Position numbers and translations under genes: made by a program. From assembly GCF_000296505.1 (NCBI RefSeq), contig NZ_JH815208.1, positions 492,633 to 556,632 on the forward strand: a stretch of DNA of 64,000 nucleotides, given 5' to 3'. Below the pieces are notes generated by a model. That model saw nothing but the letters and a program-made list of their open reading frames with translations, searched no databases and had not been told where the DNA came from. Each line of letters starts with the position of its first letter. Position 1 is the stretch's first letter. The DNA is from Schaalia turicensis ACS-279-V-Col4. GTDB taxonomy: Bacteria > Actinomycetota > Actinomycetes > Actinomycetales > Actinomycetaceae. Positions 50,928 through 60,129 of the stretch are shown piece after piece.

Positions 50928-51888
50928 TTACATTCCCTCCGCAAACATCGAACGCACCCGAACCGGTCAACGCCACTTCGTTTCCGATATCGACGAAACC
51001 GGTCTTGGTGCAGTTGACGCCGTTGCCGACGATCGCGCGCCTTCATCGCTCTGGGGCGAGGCATGGAAGTCCCTACGCAAGCGCCCGCTCTTCTGGGTGG
51101 CTCTGACCATCATCGTGATCGCGATCGCGATCGCAGCATTCCCGAACGTGTTCACCAGCCAGGACCCGCGTTTCTGCGAGCTTTCGAACTCGCTGAAGGG
51201 TCCGTCCGACGGCCACCCCTTCGGTTTTAACCGTCAGGGTTGTGACATCTACGCTCGCATCGTCTTCGGTGCCCGCGCATCCGTTTCCGTTGGTGTTCTG
51301 ACGACCATCTTCGTCGTCATCATCGGTGGGGTGATCGGCGCGATTGCCGGCTACTTCGGTGGCTGGTTCGATGCTCTGCTCTCGCGTATTACCGATATCT
51401 TTTTCGCAATCCCGTTGCTCCTGGCAGCAATCGTCTTCATGCAGATGTTCAAGGAAAACCGAAACATCTGGATGGTTATCTTGGTTCTGTCCCTTTTCGG
51501 CTGGACTCAGATCGCGCGTATTACTCGTGGTGCCGTGATGTCGGCGAAGAACGAAGAGTTTGTCACCGCTGCCCGCGCCACCGGCGCATCAAAGGCTCGC
51601 ATTCTCATGAGCCACATCATCCCGAACTCGATGGCTCCGATCATTGTGTACGCGACGGTTGCTCTGGGTACGTTCATCGTTTCCGAAGCGTCCCTGTCCT
51701 TCATGGGTATCGGTCTTCCGTCAACGGTCGTTTCGTGGGGCGCCGATATTTCGGCCGCACAGGCGTCGTTGCGTACGAACCCAATGGTTCTTTTCTACCC
51801 GGCTTTGGCTCTCGCGATGACCGTCCTCAGCTTCATCATGATGGGTGATGCGGTCCGTGACGCCCTCGACCCGAAGGCACGCAAGTGA
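50920..51888 (+). CDS. oppC: Oligopeptide ABC importer permease OppC
   Basis: 322 aa from the ATG at 50920 (MSDYIPSANIERTRTG); the 15-codon upstream extension lies inside oppB. A 60-residue hydrophilic N-terminus precedes six helices. The EAA loop reads NEEFVTAARATGASKARILMSHIIPN, and PFGFNRQGCDIYARIVFGAR is the conserved periplasmic/outer part. The partner of OppB. The stop overlaps the ATPase gene by four bases. Confidence 0.94.
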   Translation: MSDYIPSANIERTRTGQRHFVSDIDETGLGAVDAVADDRAPSSLWGEAWKSLRKRPLFWVALTIIVIAIAIAAFPNVFTSQDPRFCELSNSLKGPSDGHPFGFNRQGCDIYARIVFGARASVSVGVLTTIFVVIIGGVIGAIAGYFGGWFDALLSRITDIFFAIPLLLAAIVFMQMFKENRNIWMVILVLSLFGWTQIARITRGAVMSAKNEEFVTAARATGASKARILMSHIIPNSMAPIIVYATVALGTFIVSEASLSFMGIGLPSTVVSWGADISAAQASLRTNPMVLFYPALALAMTVLSFIMMGDAVRDALDPKARK

Positions 51889-53828
51889 GCGAAGAGAATA
51901 TGACTACTCCGAACGAGGACGCCATCGAAGAGGCTATCAACACGATGGTGCTCGGCGAAGGCAAGGCTGATGCTTCTCAGACCGTTAGCGAATCGGCTGC
52001 TCCCGAAGAGGTTCACCCTGAGGACGCCAACCCGCTTCTGAAGATCACTGACCTTGAGGTCACCTTCACCACGTCGACCGGTATCGTTCCGGCTGTTCGT
52101 GGCGCAAACCTGACCATCTACCCCGGCCAGACGGTCGCTATCGTGGGCGAGTCCGGTTCCGGTAAGTCGACGACTGCTGCTGCGGTCATCGGCCTGCTCC
52201 CGGGCACCGGTAAGGTCACCGGCGGTTCCATCGAATTCGACGGTGAAGAGATCACGAACCTCACCACGAAGGAATGGGTTCGTTTGCGAGGCTCCGGTAT
52301 CGGCCTGGTTCCCCAGGATCCGATGTCGAACCTGAACCCTGTTCTGCGCGTTGGTACGCAGGTCAAGGAAGCTCTTGTCGCCAATAACGTTGTTCCGAAG
52401 TCCCAGACTGGTGAGCGCGTGGCTCAGCTTCTTGAAGAGGCCGGCTTGCCGGACGCAGAGCGTCGCGCCAAGCAGTACCCGCACGAGTTCTCCGGCGGTA
52501 TGCGTCAGCGCGTGCTGATCGCTATTGGAATGGCGGCTCGTCCGAAGTTGCTGATCGCTGACGAACCGACGTCCGCTCTGGACGTGACCGTTCAGCGTCG
52601 CATCCTCGATCACCTTGGTTCGCTGACCCGCGAACTGGGCACCGCTGTTCTGTTCATTACGCACGACCTTGGCCTTGCTGCTGAGCGTGCCGAACAGCTG
52701 GTGGTTATGCACCGTGGTCGCATCGTTGAATCCGGCCCCGCGTTGGAGATCCTGCAACACCCGCAGCACCCGTACACGAAGCGTCTTGTTTCGGCTGCTC
52801 CGTCGCTGGCGTCGGCTCGTATTGAGTCCGCTCACGCTCACGGTATTTCTGTGACGGAGGAAGAGCTGACGGGCGCAGGTAAGGGCGCAACGTCGACCGA
52901 GGAAATCGTTCGCGTTGAGCACCTGACCCGTGAGTTCGATATCCGTGGATCGAAGGGTGAGGCTAAGAAGCTGATCGCCGTTGATGACGTGACCTTCGGT
53001 TTGCGTCGCGGTACGACCCTGGCGGTTGTGGGCGAGTCCGGTTCCGGTAAGTCGACCGCAGCGAACATGGTGTTGCACCTGCTGTCGCCGACGTCCGGCA
53101 GGGTTTTCTTCGACGGCAAGGACACGTCCGAGATGAGCGACAAGGAGCTCTTTGCTCTGCGTCGTCGCCTGCAGGCAGTATTCCAGAACCCGTACGGTTC
53201 GCTGGATCCGATGTTCTCGATCTTCCGTATCATCGAAGAACCGCTCCGCGTCCACGGCTACGGCACGATGGCGTACGCCGAGCAGGAGTTTGCTCGTGCG
53301 ATGGCGACCGGTCGCGAGCCTGAAAAGTGGATTTCGGCTCTGATGGAAGCAAAGAACGCTGGACGTTCTTTGACTGCCGCGGAGAAGAAGGAATTCAATC
53401 CGAAGCATCTGCGTATCGAGCGCGTGTCTGAGCTTCTGGACATGGTTGCTCTGCCACGTTCCGCGATGCGCCGTTACCCGAACGAGCTGTCCGGTGGTCA
53501 GCGTCAGCGTGTGGCCGTGGCTCGCGCGCTTGCCCTGAACCCCGAGGTCATCGTTCTTGACGAGGCAGTTTCGGCTCTGGACGTTCTGGTTCAGAACCAG
53601 ATCCTGTACTTGCTGAATGATCTTCAGGCTCAGCTAGGTCTGTCCTACCTGTTCATCACCCACGACTTGGCGGTTGTTCGTCAGATCGCTGACGACGTGG
53701 TCGTTATGGAAAAGGGCAAGCTGGTGGAGCAGAATTCGACGGACGCGCTGTTCAATAATCCGGTGCAGGATTACACGCGCGAGCTGATCGAGGCCGTTCC
53801 TGGACGTCAGATTCAGTTGAACCTCTGA
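51885..53828 (+). CDS. oppDF: Fused oligopeptide ABC importer ATPases (OppD-OppF)
   Basis: 647 aa with two complete ABC domains in one chain. Domain 1 (about 45-305): GESGSGKSTTAAAVI, SGGMRQRVLIAIGM, LLIADEPTSALDV. Domain 2 (about 340-640): GESGSGKSTAANMV, LSGGQRQRVAVARAL, VIVLDEAVSALDV. Each is followed by the OppD/F extension (HPQHPYTKRLVSA; NPVQDYTRELIEA). Many bacteria keep oppD and oppF separate. About 60 residues in domain 2 (near 470-515) between Q-loop and signature are longer than usual. Hydrolysis powers peptide import. Confidence 0.93.
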   Translation: MSEENMTTPNEDAIEEAINTMVLGEGKADASQTVSESAAPEEVHPEDANPLLKITDLEVTFTTSTGIVPAVRGANLTIYPGQTVAIVGESGSGKSTTAAAVIGLLPGTGKVTGGSIEFDGEEITNLTTKEWVRLRGSGIGLVPQDPMSNLNPVLRVGTQVKEALVANNVVPKSQTGERVAQLLEEAGLPDAERRAKQYPHEFSGGMRQRVLIAIGMAARPKLLIADEPTSALDVTVQRRILDHLGSLTRELGTAVLFITHDLGLAAERAEQLVVMHRGRIVESGPALEILQHPQHPYTKRLVSAAPSLASARIESAHAHGISVTEEELTGAGKGATSTEEIVRVEHLTREFDIRGSKGEAKKLIAVDDVTFGLRRGTTLAVVGESGSGKSTAANMVLHLLSPTSGRVFFDGKDTSEMSDKELFALRRRLQAVFQNPYGSLDPMFSIFRIIEEPLRVHGYGTMAYAEQEFARAMATGREPEKWISALMEAKNAGRSLTAAEKKEFNPKHLRIERVSELLDMVALPRSAMRRYPNELSGGQRQRVAVARALALNPEVIVLDEAVSALDVLVQNQILYLLNDLQAQLGLSYLFITHDLAVVRQIADDVVVMEKGKLVEQNSTDALFNNPVQDYTRELIEAVPGRQIQLNL

Positions 53829-53883
53829 GGCTCGCCGATCGTGCGCCTGGGTGCGCACGAACCCAGTGAATAGTTGACGAGGC

Positions 53884-53913
53884 CGGGCGGAGCGACAAGG
53901 GTCGCTCCGCCCG
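53884..53913 (+). terminator. opp operon terminator
   Basis: CGGGCGGAGCGAC (53884-53896) and GTCGCTCCGCCCG (53901-53913) form a perfect 13-bp stem with an AAGG loop, followed by CCTTGTTAT. A GACGAGGCC copy (53877-53885) abuts the stem. Confidence 0.8.
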
Positions 53914-53945
53914 CCTTGTTATATCGACGACCCTGATCGCGGTAG

Positions 53946-54710
53946 CTATGAGGCCTTACAGCCTGCTAGAACGCTTGCCATCTTTGATTGCTCAGCAGAG
54001 GTAATGGTGAGCCCCCACGTGTATTTCACGTTGATCTGCTTCGTGACGTAGGCGCACCGGAAGTCAGTGTTTGGGGGTAGCCACTTGTCGGCGGATGCTG
54101 CACCCTTGTCTTTATTCGTTTGACCGTCGACGGCTAACAAATTGTTCTGGTCGTTCCCGAAGCGTTGACGCTGGGTGTCGTCCCACTGCCACGCGCCCGA
54201 CCTCCATGCGTTTCCTAACGCGACAACGTGGTCAATCTGTACGAGAGCGGATGTCTCCTGTCCGCGCTGGAAGTTGATCGTGGAACCTGTATACGGGTCG
54301 TCCAAGGTTCCCGTTAGGACAATGCAGTCACGTGTCTTCGGCTTATACGTCACGTTCGTGAGATCGCGCGCGAGCACGTCGTTCCGAGTATCGCACCCGT
54401 TATGGTCCTCGTCCGCCCAGGCGTGCCCGAACTGGTCGCGATCGTAGTCGGGTGCGTCATCATGATCGAGAACGGTGAGTGCTTTCAGTTGCCTCGCAGC
54501 TTCGCTGGGAGGCAGATCATCGACGGAAACTGAGTGGGGGACGAGGAAGCCAACATCGTTCCACAGGCGGCCGAGCATAAAACGGAACGAGGGAAAAACA
54601 CAATACGACCCGATACAGATGATGATCAACGCGACCGCGATGTCACCGATGCGGAGGGCTCTTCCATGAACCCTGCCACGACCGCGTGACGAAGTACGTC
54701 GTTTTCCCAC
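53946..54710 (-). CDS. Membrane-anchored HNH-type nuclease (DUF1524/GmrSD C-terminal-like)
   Basis: 254 aa from a GTG at 54710, selected because AAAGGAG lies eight bases upstream; the longer ATG frame has no such site. A basic N-terminus and one helix (about 18-40, IGDIAVALIIICIGSYCVFP) anchor the protein with the rest outside. Residues about 90-250 hold the DUF1524 nuclease: WADEDHNGCDTRNDVLARDL, the metal-binding QIDHVVALGNAWRSGAW, FGNDQNNLLAVDGQTNKDKG and the final NVKYTWGLTI. Relatives are extracellular nucleases. It could feed on or process external DNA. Confidence 0.87.
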   Translation of the reverse strand: MGKRRTSSRGRGRVHGRALRIGDIAVALIIICIGSYCVFPSFRFMLGRLWNDVGFLVPHSVSVDDLPPSEAARQLKALTVLDHDDAPDYDRDQFGHAWADEDHNGCDTRNDVLARDLTNVTYKPKTRDCIVLTGTLDDPYTGSTINFQRGQETSALVQIDHVVALGNAWRSGAWQWDDTQRQRFGNDQNNLLAVDGQTNKDKGAASADKWLPPNTDFRCAYVTKQINVKYTWGLTITSAEQSKMASVLAGCKAS

Positions 54711-54844
54711 GTGCTGCGCTCCTTTCTGCGGGCTGATCTCAGTCGCATTGGCGAGGCGAGGTGCAAGTCCAGCAAGCATCGTCGGCGACTAAAGAAGAGT
54801 ATGTGGTCCTTACTAGTGTGACGCACGCTGAGGACAAAGGGAGG

Positions 54845-54853
54845 TTATCCACA
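54845..54853. promoter_or_regulatory. DnaA-box-like site
   Basis: TTATCCACA, a strict DnaA box, lies in the 316-base spacer between the nuclease start and the OpuC gene end. No other gene or convincing hairpin is seen in 54711-55026. Confidence 0.35.
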
Positions 54854-55026
54854 AGCAGGCGTCTACGGTGAAGACGACTTGAAGATTTCTTCGAGCCGGC
54901 AATTCCGGTGTCATCCATAAGGAGGTACGTGCAACCGTTGATCAGCGCACGATCATGCGTTAATAAGTGTGATCCCTACCATGTAGAAACCAAATTGCAC
55001 AACGCGCTCAAGGCCGAAATTTTGCT

Positions 55027-56676
55027 TTAAATCAGCCCTTTGCGCTCCAACCATGAGCGAGCAATGGTAGCCGCCGGCGCGCCATCTTCGGTCGATTGAC
55101 GGTTCATCTCCACCAGATCCGCGCTCTCAAGGGTCGCGGACACGCGATTGATCACGGCAGTCGCGGCCTCGTCGATTCGCGGGGAGACGATCGGCACCAC
55201 GTGGGAGGCCAGGAATAACCCCTTCGGGTCCTCCAAGACTGTCAGATCTGAACCCGCCAGCGACGGGTCAGCCGAATAGATGTCGACCAGTTGCACGTCG
55301 CCGTCACGCAGAGCCTTCAGCGTGAGCGCGCCACCCGAGTCCTCGATCGGCGTGAACGTCGCGGTCACGCCGTACATGGACTTCAGTCCAGCCGGACCGT
55401 AGGGGCGCGTCGCCAACTCCGAATTGCCGCCGATCTTTACCGATCCCACGGATGCGAGGTCGCCGATCGTCGTCAGCGAGTGTTCGTTCGCGAACTCGGT
55501 CGTCACCACGTACGAATCCTGGTCGGCAGCAGGCGTGGCGTTCAGCACGCGCAGTCCGTCCGGCAGAGTGGCGCTCAGAGCCTCGTACACCTCGTCTGCG
55601 CTGGTCTGCGTCGCATCGGCATCCAAGTACTGCAACAGTGAACCCGTGTATTCGGGGAACACGTCGATCGCGCCCGCCTGAATTTCTGGCATGTAGACCT
55701 CACGCTGGCCGATGCGCAGTTCACGAGTGACCGCGAATCCGGCCTCCTCGAGGGCGATGGCGTAGGTTTCGGCGATGATTTCGTTCGAGTAATAGTCCTG
55801 CGATCCGACGATGATCGTCTCGCGCCCGTTCGATTGTGAGCTCGGGTCGAAGGTTGCTGCGGTCGCACACGCGCTGGTCGTCAGAGCAGTGGCGCCGAGC
55901 ATTGCGGTGACAGCTTTGCGCTTGCGTTTTACCGCCGAGCGAGTCGCGACGCGCGCATTGCTTTCGTTCTTCGTTGTGCGTCGTCCAAAGAATCGACGAG
56001 GCCGCTCAGCGTTCTCAGTGCCTTCGCCATTCAGGCGCGGGTTGCGTGATGCTCGCACCCACAGGGCGTCCAGAATCAATGCGAGGGCGACAACCAGGAT
56101 CGCGCCACCAATCATCTGCCCGTAATCGCGGGTTTTCAGACCTGTGTAGAGGAAACGACCCAGCCCAGCGTCCGCGGTGTACGCCGCGAGCGTTGCAGTG
56201 GCGACAACCTGCAGGGTCGTCGAGCGCAAGCCACCAATAATCAAGGGAAGCGCGGCGGGCAGTTCAACTTCGCGTACGACTTGCATTTCGGTCAGGCCGA
56301 TAGCTCGAGCAGCATCCACCGTTGTCGGAGAGGCTGACCCGATACCGGAATACGTTGCTGACAGCATCGGAGGAACCGCCAAAATCAGAACCGCTAAGAA
56401 TGGTGCTGACAAGCCAATACCCAGCCACAAGCCGATTAAAGTCAGAACACCCAGCGTCGGGATCGCTCGCGCCACCCCGAACGTCGCGCTCATTAGCGTG
56501 ACAAAACGGCCGGTGTGCCCGATGTAAATACCAATTGGCAGCGCAATCAGACCGGCAATGGTGACAACGCCGACAGTCACGCCAAGATGTTGAACAATAC
56601 GAATGAGGATCCCCGTGGACCCCGTCCAATGGCCACCAGCAAACAGCCATGTCAATGCATCCATGAGCAAGCTCAT
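55027..56676 (-). CDS. OpuC-type osmolyte importer: permease fused to substrate-binding protein
   Basis: 549 aa from the ATG at 56676, overlapping the upstream permease stop by four bases. Residues about 1-215 are a BPD permease with the EAA-like loop VDAARAIGLTEMQVVREVELP. A basic linker (about 215-260, with GRRTTKNESNARVATRS) and a second hydrophobic helix (AMLGATALTTSACA) lead to an OpuAC-type binding domain (about 280-549: IIVGSQDYYSNEIIAETYAIAL, FPEYTGSLLQYL). Such importers take up glycine betaine, choline or related solutes. The linker codes through a GACGAGGCC copy. Confidence 0.88.
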   Translation of the reverse strand: MSLLMDALTWLFAGGHWTGSTGILIRIVQHLGVTVGVVTIAGLIALPIGIYIGHTGRFVTLMSATFGVARAIPTLGVLTLIGLWLGIGLSAPFLAVLILAVPPMLSATYSGIGSASPTTVDAARAIGLTEMQVVREVELPAALPLIIGGLRSTTLQVVATATLAAYTADAGLGRFLYTGLKTRDYGQMIGGAILVVALALILDALWVRASRNPRLNGEGTENAERPRRFFGRRTTKNESNARVATRSAVKRKRKAVTAMLGATALTTSACATAATFDPSSQSNGRETIIVGSQDYYSNEIIAETYAIALEEAGFAVTRELRIGQREVYMPEIQAGAIDVFPEYTGSLLQYLDADATQTSADEVYEALSATLPDGLRVLNATPAADQDSYVVTTEFANEHSLTTIGDLASVGSVKIGGNSELATRPYGPAGLKSMYGVTATFTPIEDSGGALTLKALRDGDVQLVDIYSADPSLAGSDLTVLEDPKGLFLASHVVPIVSPRIDEAATAVINRVSATLESADLVEMNRQSTEDGAPAATIARSWLERKGLI

Positions 56677-57365
56677 GCGGCCACCTCCGCCTTCAAACAT
56701 GGGTTAGAAACAGGGGAGCGATGAGGCGCGGATCCCGGCCTCGTCCATGGGGTGAGCAGGGCGCCCACGGCGATGGTCAGCGCATCCAAAACAAGCGCGA
56801 CCAGAACGGTTGCAACCAAGCCGGCGCATACCTCGGACACCAGACCTCGCTGGAATCCGTCGGTGAACAGCGTGCCCAGCGAGCGAATCCCGATGAACGC
56901 ACCTACGGTCACCAGCGACACCGTCGACACAACGACCACGCGTACGCCCGCGATGATGACGGGCAAGGCTAGTGGGAGTTCGACTCCGATGAACTTACGC
57001 CATGAGCTCATGCCAGCGGCGTCCGCAGACTCGAGAACCGAAGCTGGCAGAGAGGTAAACGCATTCGCGACCTGACGGATCAGCACCGCGATCCCGTAGA
57101 GCGCAAGAACGATGATGATGTTCAGCTTGCTCCGGAGCGCAATTCCTACGATCACGGGGATCACAACAAGCATTGGCAGTGAGGGAATCGCATACAGCAA
57201 CGACAGTGCGGTCAATAGTGGGCTACCCCAGCGCTTCGAACGCGTCGAAGCCCAACCGACCGGGATTGAAATGATGACCGCGGCCAGAATTGCTGGTATC
57301 GCGATGCGTAGGTGCGCGACAGTAAGCTCCCAGAGTAGTAAGTAGTTTTGCGACAGCCAACTCAT
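56673..57365 (-). CDS. OpuC-type osmolyte importer permease
   Basis: 230 aa, five or six helices, EAA-like loop ESADAAGMSSWRKFIGVELPLALPV. The short N-terminus and GWASTRSKRWGSPLLTALSLLYAIPSLPML (second half quoted) match OpuCB/OpuCD proteins. It pairs with the fused permease/binding protein as a heterodimer. It overlaps the ATPase gene by four bases and the fused gene by four. Confidence 0.9.
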   Translation of the reverse strand: MSWLSQNYLLLWELTVAHLRIAIPAILAAVIISIPVGWASTRSKRWGSPLLTALSLLYAIPSLPMLVVIPVIVGIALRSKLNIIIVLALYGIAVLIRQVANAFTSLPASVLESADAAGMSSWRKFIGVELPLALPVIIAGVRVVVVSTVSLVTVGAFIGIRSLGTLFTDGFQRGLVSEVCAGLVATVLVALVLDALTIAVGALLTPWTRPGSAPHRSPVSNPCLKAEVAA

Positions 57366-58183
57366 CGGAGTTCGCCTTCCGGCAACAGGCCGAGCGGACG
57401 GCCATCCGGGTCAGAAACGAGTGTGCCTGCGGGCGTGGACTTCATACTCAGACGGCGCTGGCCGGACGACCCGACGAAGGACGCGACAAAGTCGTTCGCG
57501 GGGTTCGTCACGAGGTTCTCGGACGTGCCCACCTGCGCTAGGACGCCACCGGTCTGCAGAACAGCGATCTGGTCGCCGAGCATGAACGCCTCATCTAAGT
57601 CGTGCGTAACGAACAGGATGGTCGTGCCCACGCGGTCACGCAGGTCGCGGAGCTCCCGTTGCAGGTCGGCGCGAACCAGCGGGTCCAGTGCGCCGAAAGG
57701 TTCGTCCATCAGCAGAATGTCCGCTTCGTTTGCGAGCGCGCGAGCAACACCCACGCGCTGACGCTGGCCACCTGACAGCTGCGCCGGATAGCGTTTCGCG
57801 AGGCCTCGATCCAAACCAACCAGGTCCATCAGCTCTAGCGCGCGTTTCGCCGATTCTCTACGCGAGGCACCCTCAAGACGCGGAACCGTCGCAATGTTGT
57901 CAACAATGCTGCGATGTGGGAAAAGTCCAGCATCCTGGAGCACGTATCCGATCGAGCGACGCAACTTCACCGGGTCAACATCCGCAACATCCTGCCCGCG
58001 CACAACCACGCGCCCAGATGTGGGGGAGAGCATCCGATTCACCATCCGCATCAGCGTCGTCTTGCCCGACCCAGACGTGCCCAGCAGGACCGTCGTCGTA
58101 TGAGGCTCAACGTGCAGAGAAACGTCATCCAACGCCGTCGTCCCGTTCGGGAACACGTGCGAGATGTGGTCGAAAGTAATCAC
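57362..58183 (-). CDS. OpuC-type osmolyte importer ATPase
   Basis: 273 aa from a GTG at 58183 (VITFDHISHVFPNGTTAL) with AAAGGAG eight bases before it; upstream ATGs lack a site. Walker A LLGTSGSGKTTLM, signature LSGGQRQRVGVARAL, Walker B ADILLMDEPFGALDPLVRADL, switch FVTHDLDEA. The absence of two CBS domains in the tail distinguishes it from osmosensing OpuA-type ATPases. First gene of the three-gene operon; its promoter should be in 58184-58350. Confidence 0.92.
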   Translation of the reverse strand: MITFDHISHVFPNGTTALDDVSLHVEPHTTTVLLGTSGSGKTTLMRMVNRMLSPTSGRVVVRGQDVADVDPVKLRRSIGYVLQDAGLFPHRSIVDNIATVPRLEGASRRESAKRALELMDLVGLDRGLAKRYPAQLSGGQRQRVGVARALANEADILLMDEPFGALDPLVRADLQRELRDLRDRVGTTILFVTHDLDEAFMLGDQIAVLQTGGVLAQVGTSENLVTNPANDFVASFVGSSGQRRLSMKSTPAGTLVSDPDGRPLGLLPEGELR

Positions 58184-58354
58184 CGAGATGTCTCCTTTCG
58201 ACGAAGACATGGAAGAGGAGGTGCGCAGGACATTACTGACCCTGGACACCATTCAAGGGTCTACCGGTATGAACGCCAAGGCTTCCTAAGATATTCAACC
58301 AATGTCAGCGAGTTTTAGTGACCTTGCGCATCTTCACTGTGGGAATTGCATGAA

Positions 58355-58396
58355 AATAGCCGGTGAGTGCCCCGCAGGGGGCAGTCACCGGCTATT
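58355..58396 (-). terminator. uracil/xanthine permease gene terminator
   Basis: A 19-bp stem with one mismatch (58355-58373 with 58378-58396) and a GCAG loop. On the minus strand the tail reads TTTTCATG. It lies about 80 bases after the permease stop and 170 bases before the OpuC ATPase start. A GGCCTCGTC copy (58409-58417) sits beside the stem. Confidence 0.8.
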
Positions 58397-58477
58397 CGCT
58401 CTGTAACTGGCCTCGTCAATTGGTGCTTACTGGACGTGCACCGAGGCCGTAGTCGGACTGAGCCGACTTCGCGTCAA

Positions 58478-59875
58478 TCACGCTTCAGTTGAAGGTGCCT
58501 TCCGACGCTTCGCGTAGGGTTCGGACTCGAGTTCCGTGCCAGCGGGAACCGATGCGGGCGAAACCTGTTCGAGGTTCGTACCACGGGCCTTCGAGATCCA
58601 GCGCATGAGGTGGTAGATGACAATCGCTGCAACGGAGCCGAGCGCAATACCGGAGAAGGTCATCTTGCCAGCAATCAGCGTGTAGTCGGCGATGGCGACA
58701 ACCATGGCGACCGCAGCGGTGTTCAGGTTAACCGGATCGGAGAAATCAACGCGGTTCTGAACCCAGATACGAACACCGAGCATGCCGATCATGCCGTAGA
58801 GGATCGTTGCCGCTCCACCGAGGACACCGGCTGGGATCGTTGCGATGATCTGGCCGAACTTCGGCAGCATCGACAGGGCGAGAGCGGTGAAAGCTGCGAC
58901 CACGTAAGCGGCGGTCGAGTAGACGCGGGTTGCGGCCATAACGCCAATGTTCTCGGCGTAAGTCGTCGTACCGGAGCCACCACCGAAGCCTGCGATCATC
59001 GTGGACAGGCCGTCGGCGAAGAGTGCGCGACCGGTGACATCATCCAGGTTCTCGCCGGTCATTGCGGACACGGACTTCACGTGACCGATGTTCTCAGCCA
59101 TGAGGACCAGGACAACCGGGACGAACAGGCCTATCAGCGACAGGTCGAAGGCCGGGGCGCGGAACGCCGGGGCGCCAACCCAGTCGGCGTTTGCGATGGC
59201 GGAGAAGTCGACCTCGTCACGGATGCAGGCGGTTGCGTAGCCAATCAGAACACCGATGAGGATCGCGAGGCGACCGATGATGCCCTTGAATAGGACCGTG
59301 ATCAGCAGGATCGAAACGATCGTGACGGTTGCGGTCAGCGGGGCGGTCTTCACGTTGTTCCATGCGCTAGGCGCAAGGTTGAAGCCGATCAGGGAGACGA
59401 TTGCGCCGGTCACCACCGGGGGCATCAGCTTGTCGATCCAAGCAGCACCCGCGAAATGAACGATCAGGCCGATGATGAAGAGCGAGCCACCGGCCATGAT
59501 GATGCCACCCTGTGCCAGGGAAGCAAGATGGTCGTCGATGGTCTGGCCACCGCCGGCAACGTAGCCGGTCACCGCGCCGATCGGTGCGATCAGCGCGAAG
59601 GACGAGCCGAGGTATGAGGGAAGGCGTCCGGCTGTGATGAGCAGGAACAGCAGGGTTCCGAAGCCGGTGAAGAAGAGAGTTGTTGACGGGTCGAAGCCGG
59701 TCAGCAGTGGAACGAGGAAGGTTGCGCCGAACATTGCAACAACATGCTGAATGCCGATGCCGATTGTTCGAGGCCACGTGAGTCGCTCGCTGGGGGAGAC
59801 AACCTCGCCGGGGGCAATGGAAGTGCCGTCACCGTGCAGGGTCCAGCGGAAGAAGCCACGGGAATTATCGCTCAT
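58478..59875 (-). CDS. uraA: Nucleobase:cation symporter-2 family permease (uracil/xanthine type)
   Basis: 465 aa with about 14 helices. IGIGIQHVVAMFGATFLVPLLTG is the NCS2 N-terminal region (read near residue 38), and VLMAENIGHVKSVSAMTGENLDD and GLSTMIAGFGGGSGTTTYAENIGVM hold the substrate-binding Glu and NAT-like segment of UraA-type carriers. It imports uracil, or possibly another oxopyrimidine/purine, with protons. GGAGAG precedes the ATG. No pyrimidine attenuator or PyrR site is obvious upstream. Confidence 0.9.
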   Translation of the reverse strand: MSDNSRGFFRWTLHGDGTSIAPGEVVSPSERLTWPRTIGIGIQHVVAMFGATFLVPLLTGFDPSTTLFFTGFGTLLFLLITAGRLPSYLGSSFALIAPIGAVTGYVAGGGQTIDDHLASLAQGGIIMAGGSLFIIGLIVHFAGAAWIDKLMPPVVTGAIVSLIGFNLAPSAWNNVKTAPLTATVTIVSILLITVLFKGIIGRLAILIGVLIGYATACIRDEVDFSAIANADWVGAPAFRAPAFDLSLIGLFVPVVLVLMAENIGHVKSVSAMTGENLDDVTGRALFADGLSTMIAGFGGGSGTTTYAENIGVMAATRVYSTAAYVVAAFTALALSMLPKFGQIIATIPAGVLGGAATILYGMIGMLGVRIWVQNRVDFSDPVNLNTAAVAMVVAIADYTLIAGKMTFSGIALGSVAAIVIYHLMRWISKARGTNLEQVSPASVPAGTELESEPYAKRRKAPSTEA

Positions 59876-60129
59876 GGAAGAGCTCTCCGATCTGATCAGT
59901 TGATGGGCAGGGCCGTTTCACCGGTCAGAACACCAGATTAGCCCGCAGTGATATTGCGCCGGTAGTTTGGCGTCCGTTCTGTGACCGGATAGGCGCGAAA
60001 ATACAATTTGGTGCAAGGTTGGGACTGCGTATTTTCATCTGCGGTGTGGTGACGAGGCTCCTTGCGGATCGGCAGTCTTCATTCTGAGAATTGTTAGACC
60101 ATTTCCAAGTCTTTACCTATCCTTGACGT

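Noticed and set aside
51795..53408. 537-codon minus-strand frame opposite oppDF
   Set aside because: Shadow of two ABC domains; no start signal and no known fold.
51885..53828. Frameshift or misassembly joining oppD and oppF
   Set aside because: One continuous frame with an ordinary linker and both domains complete; fused OppDF proteins are known.
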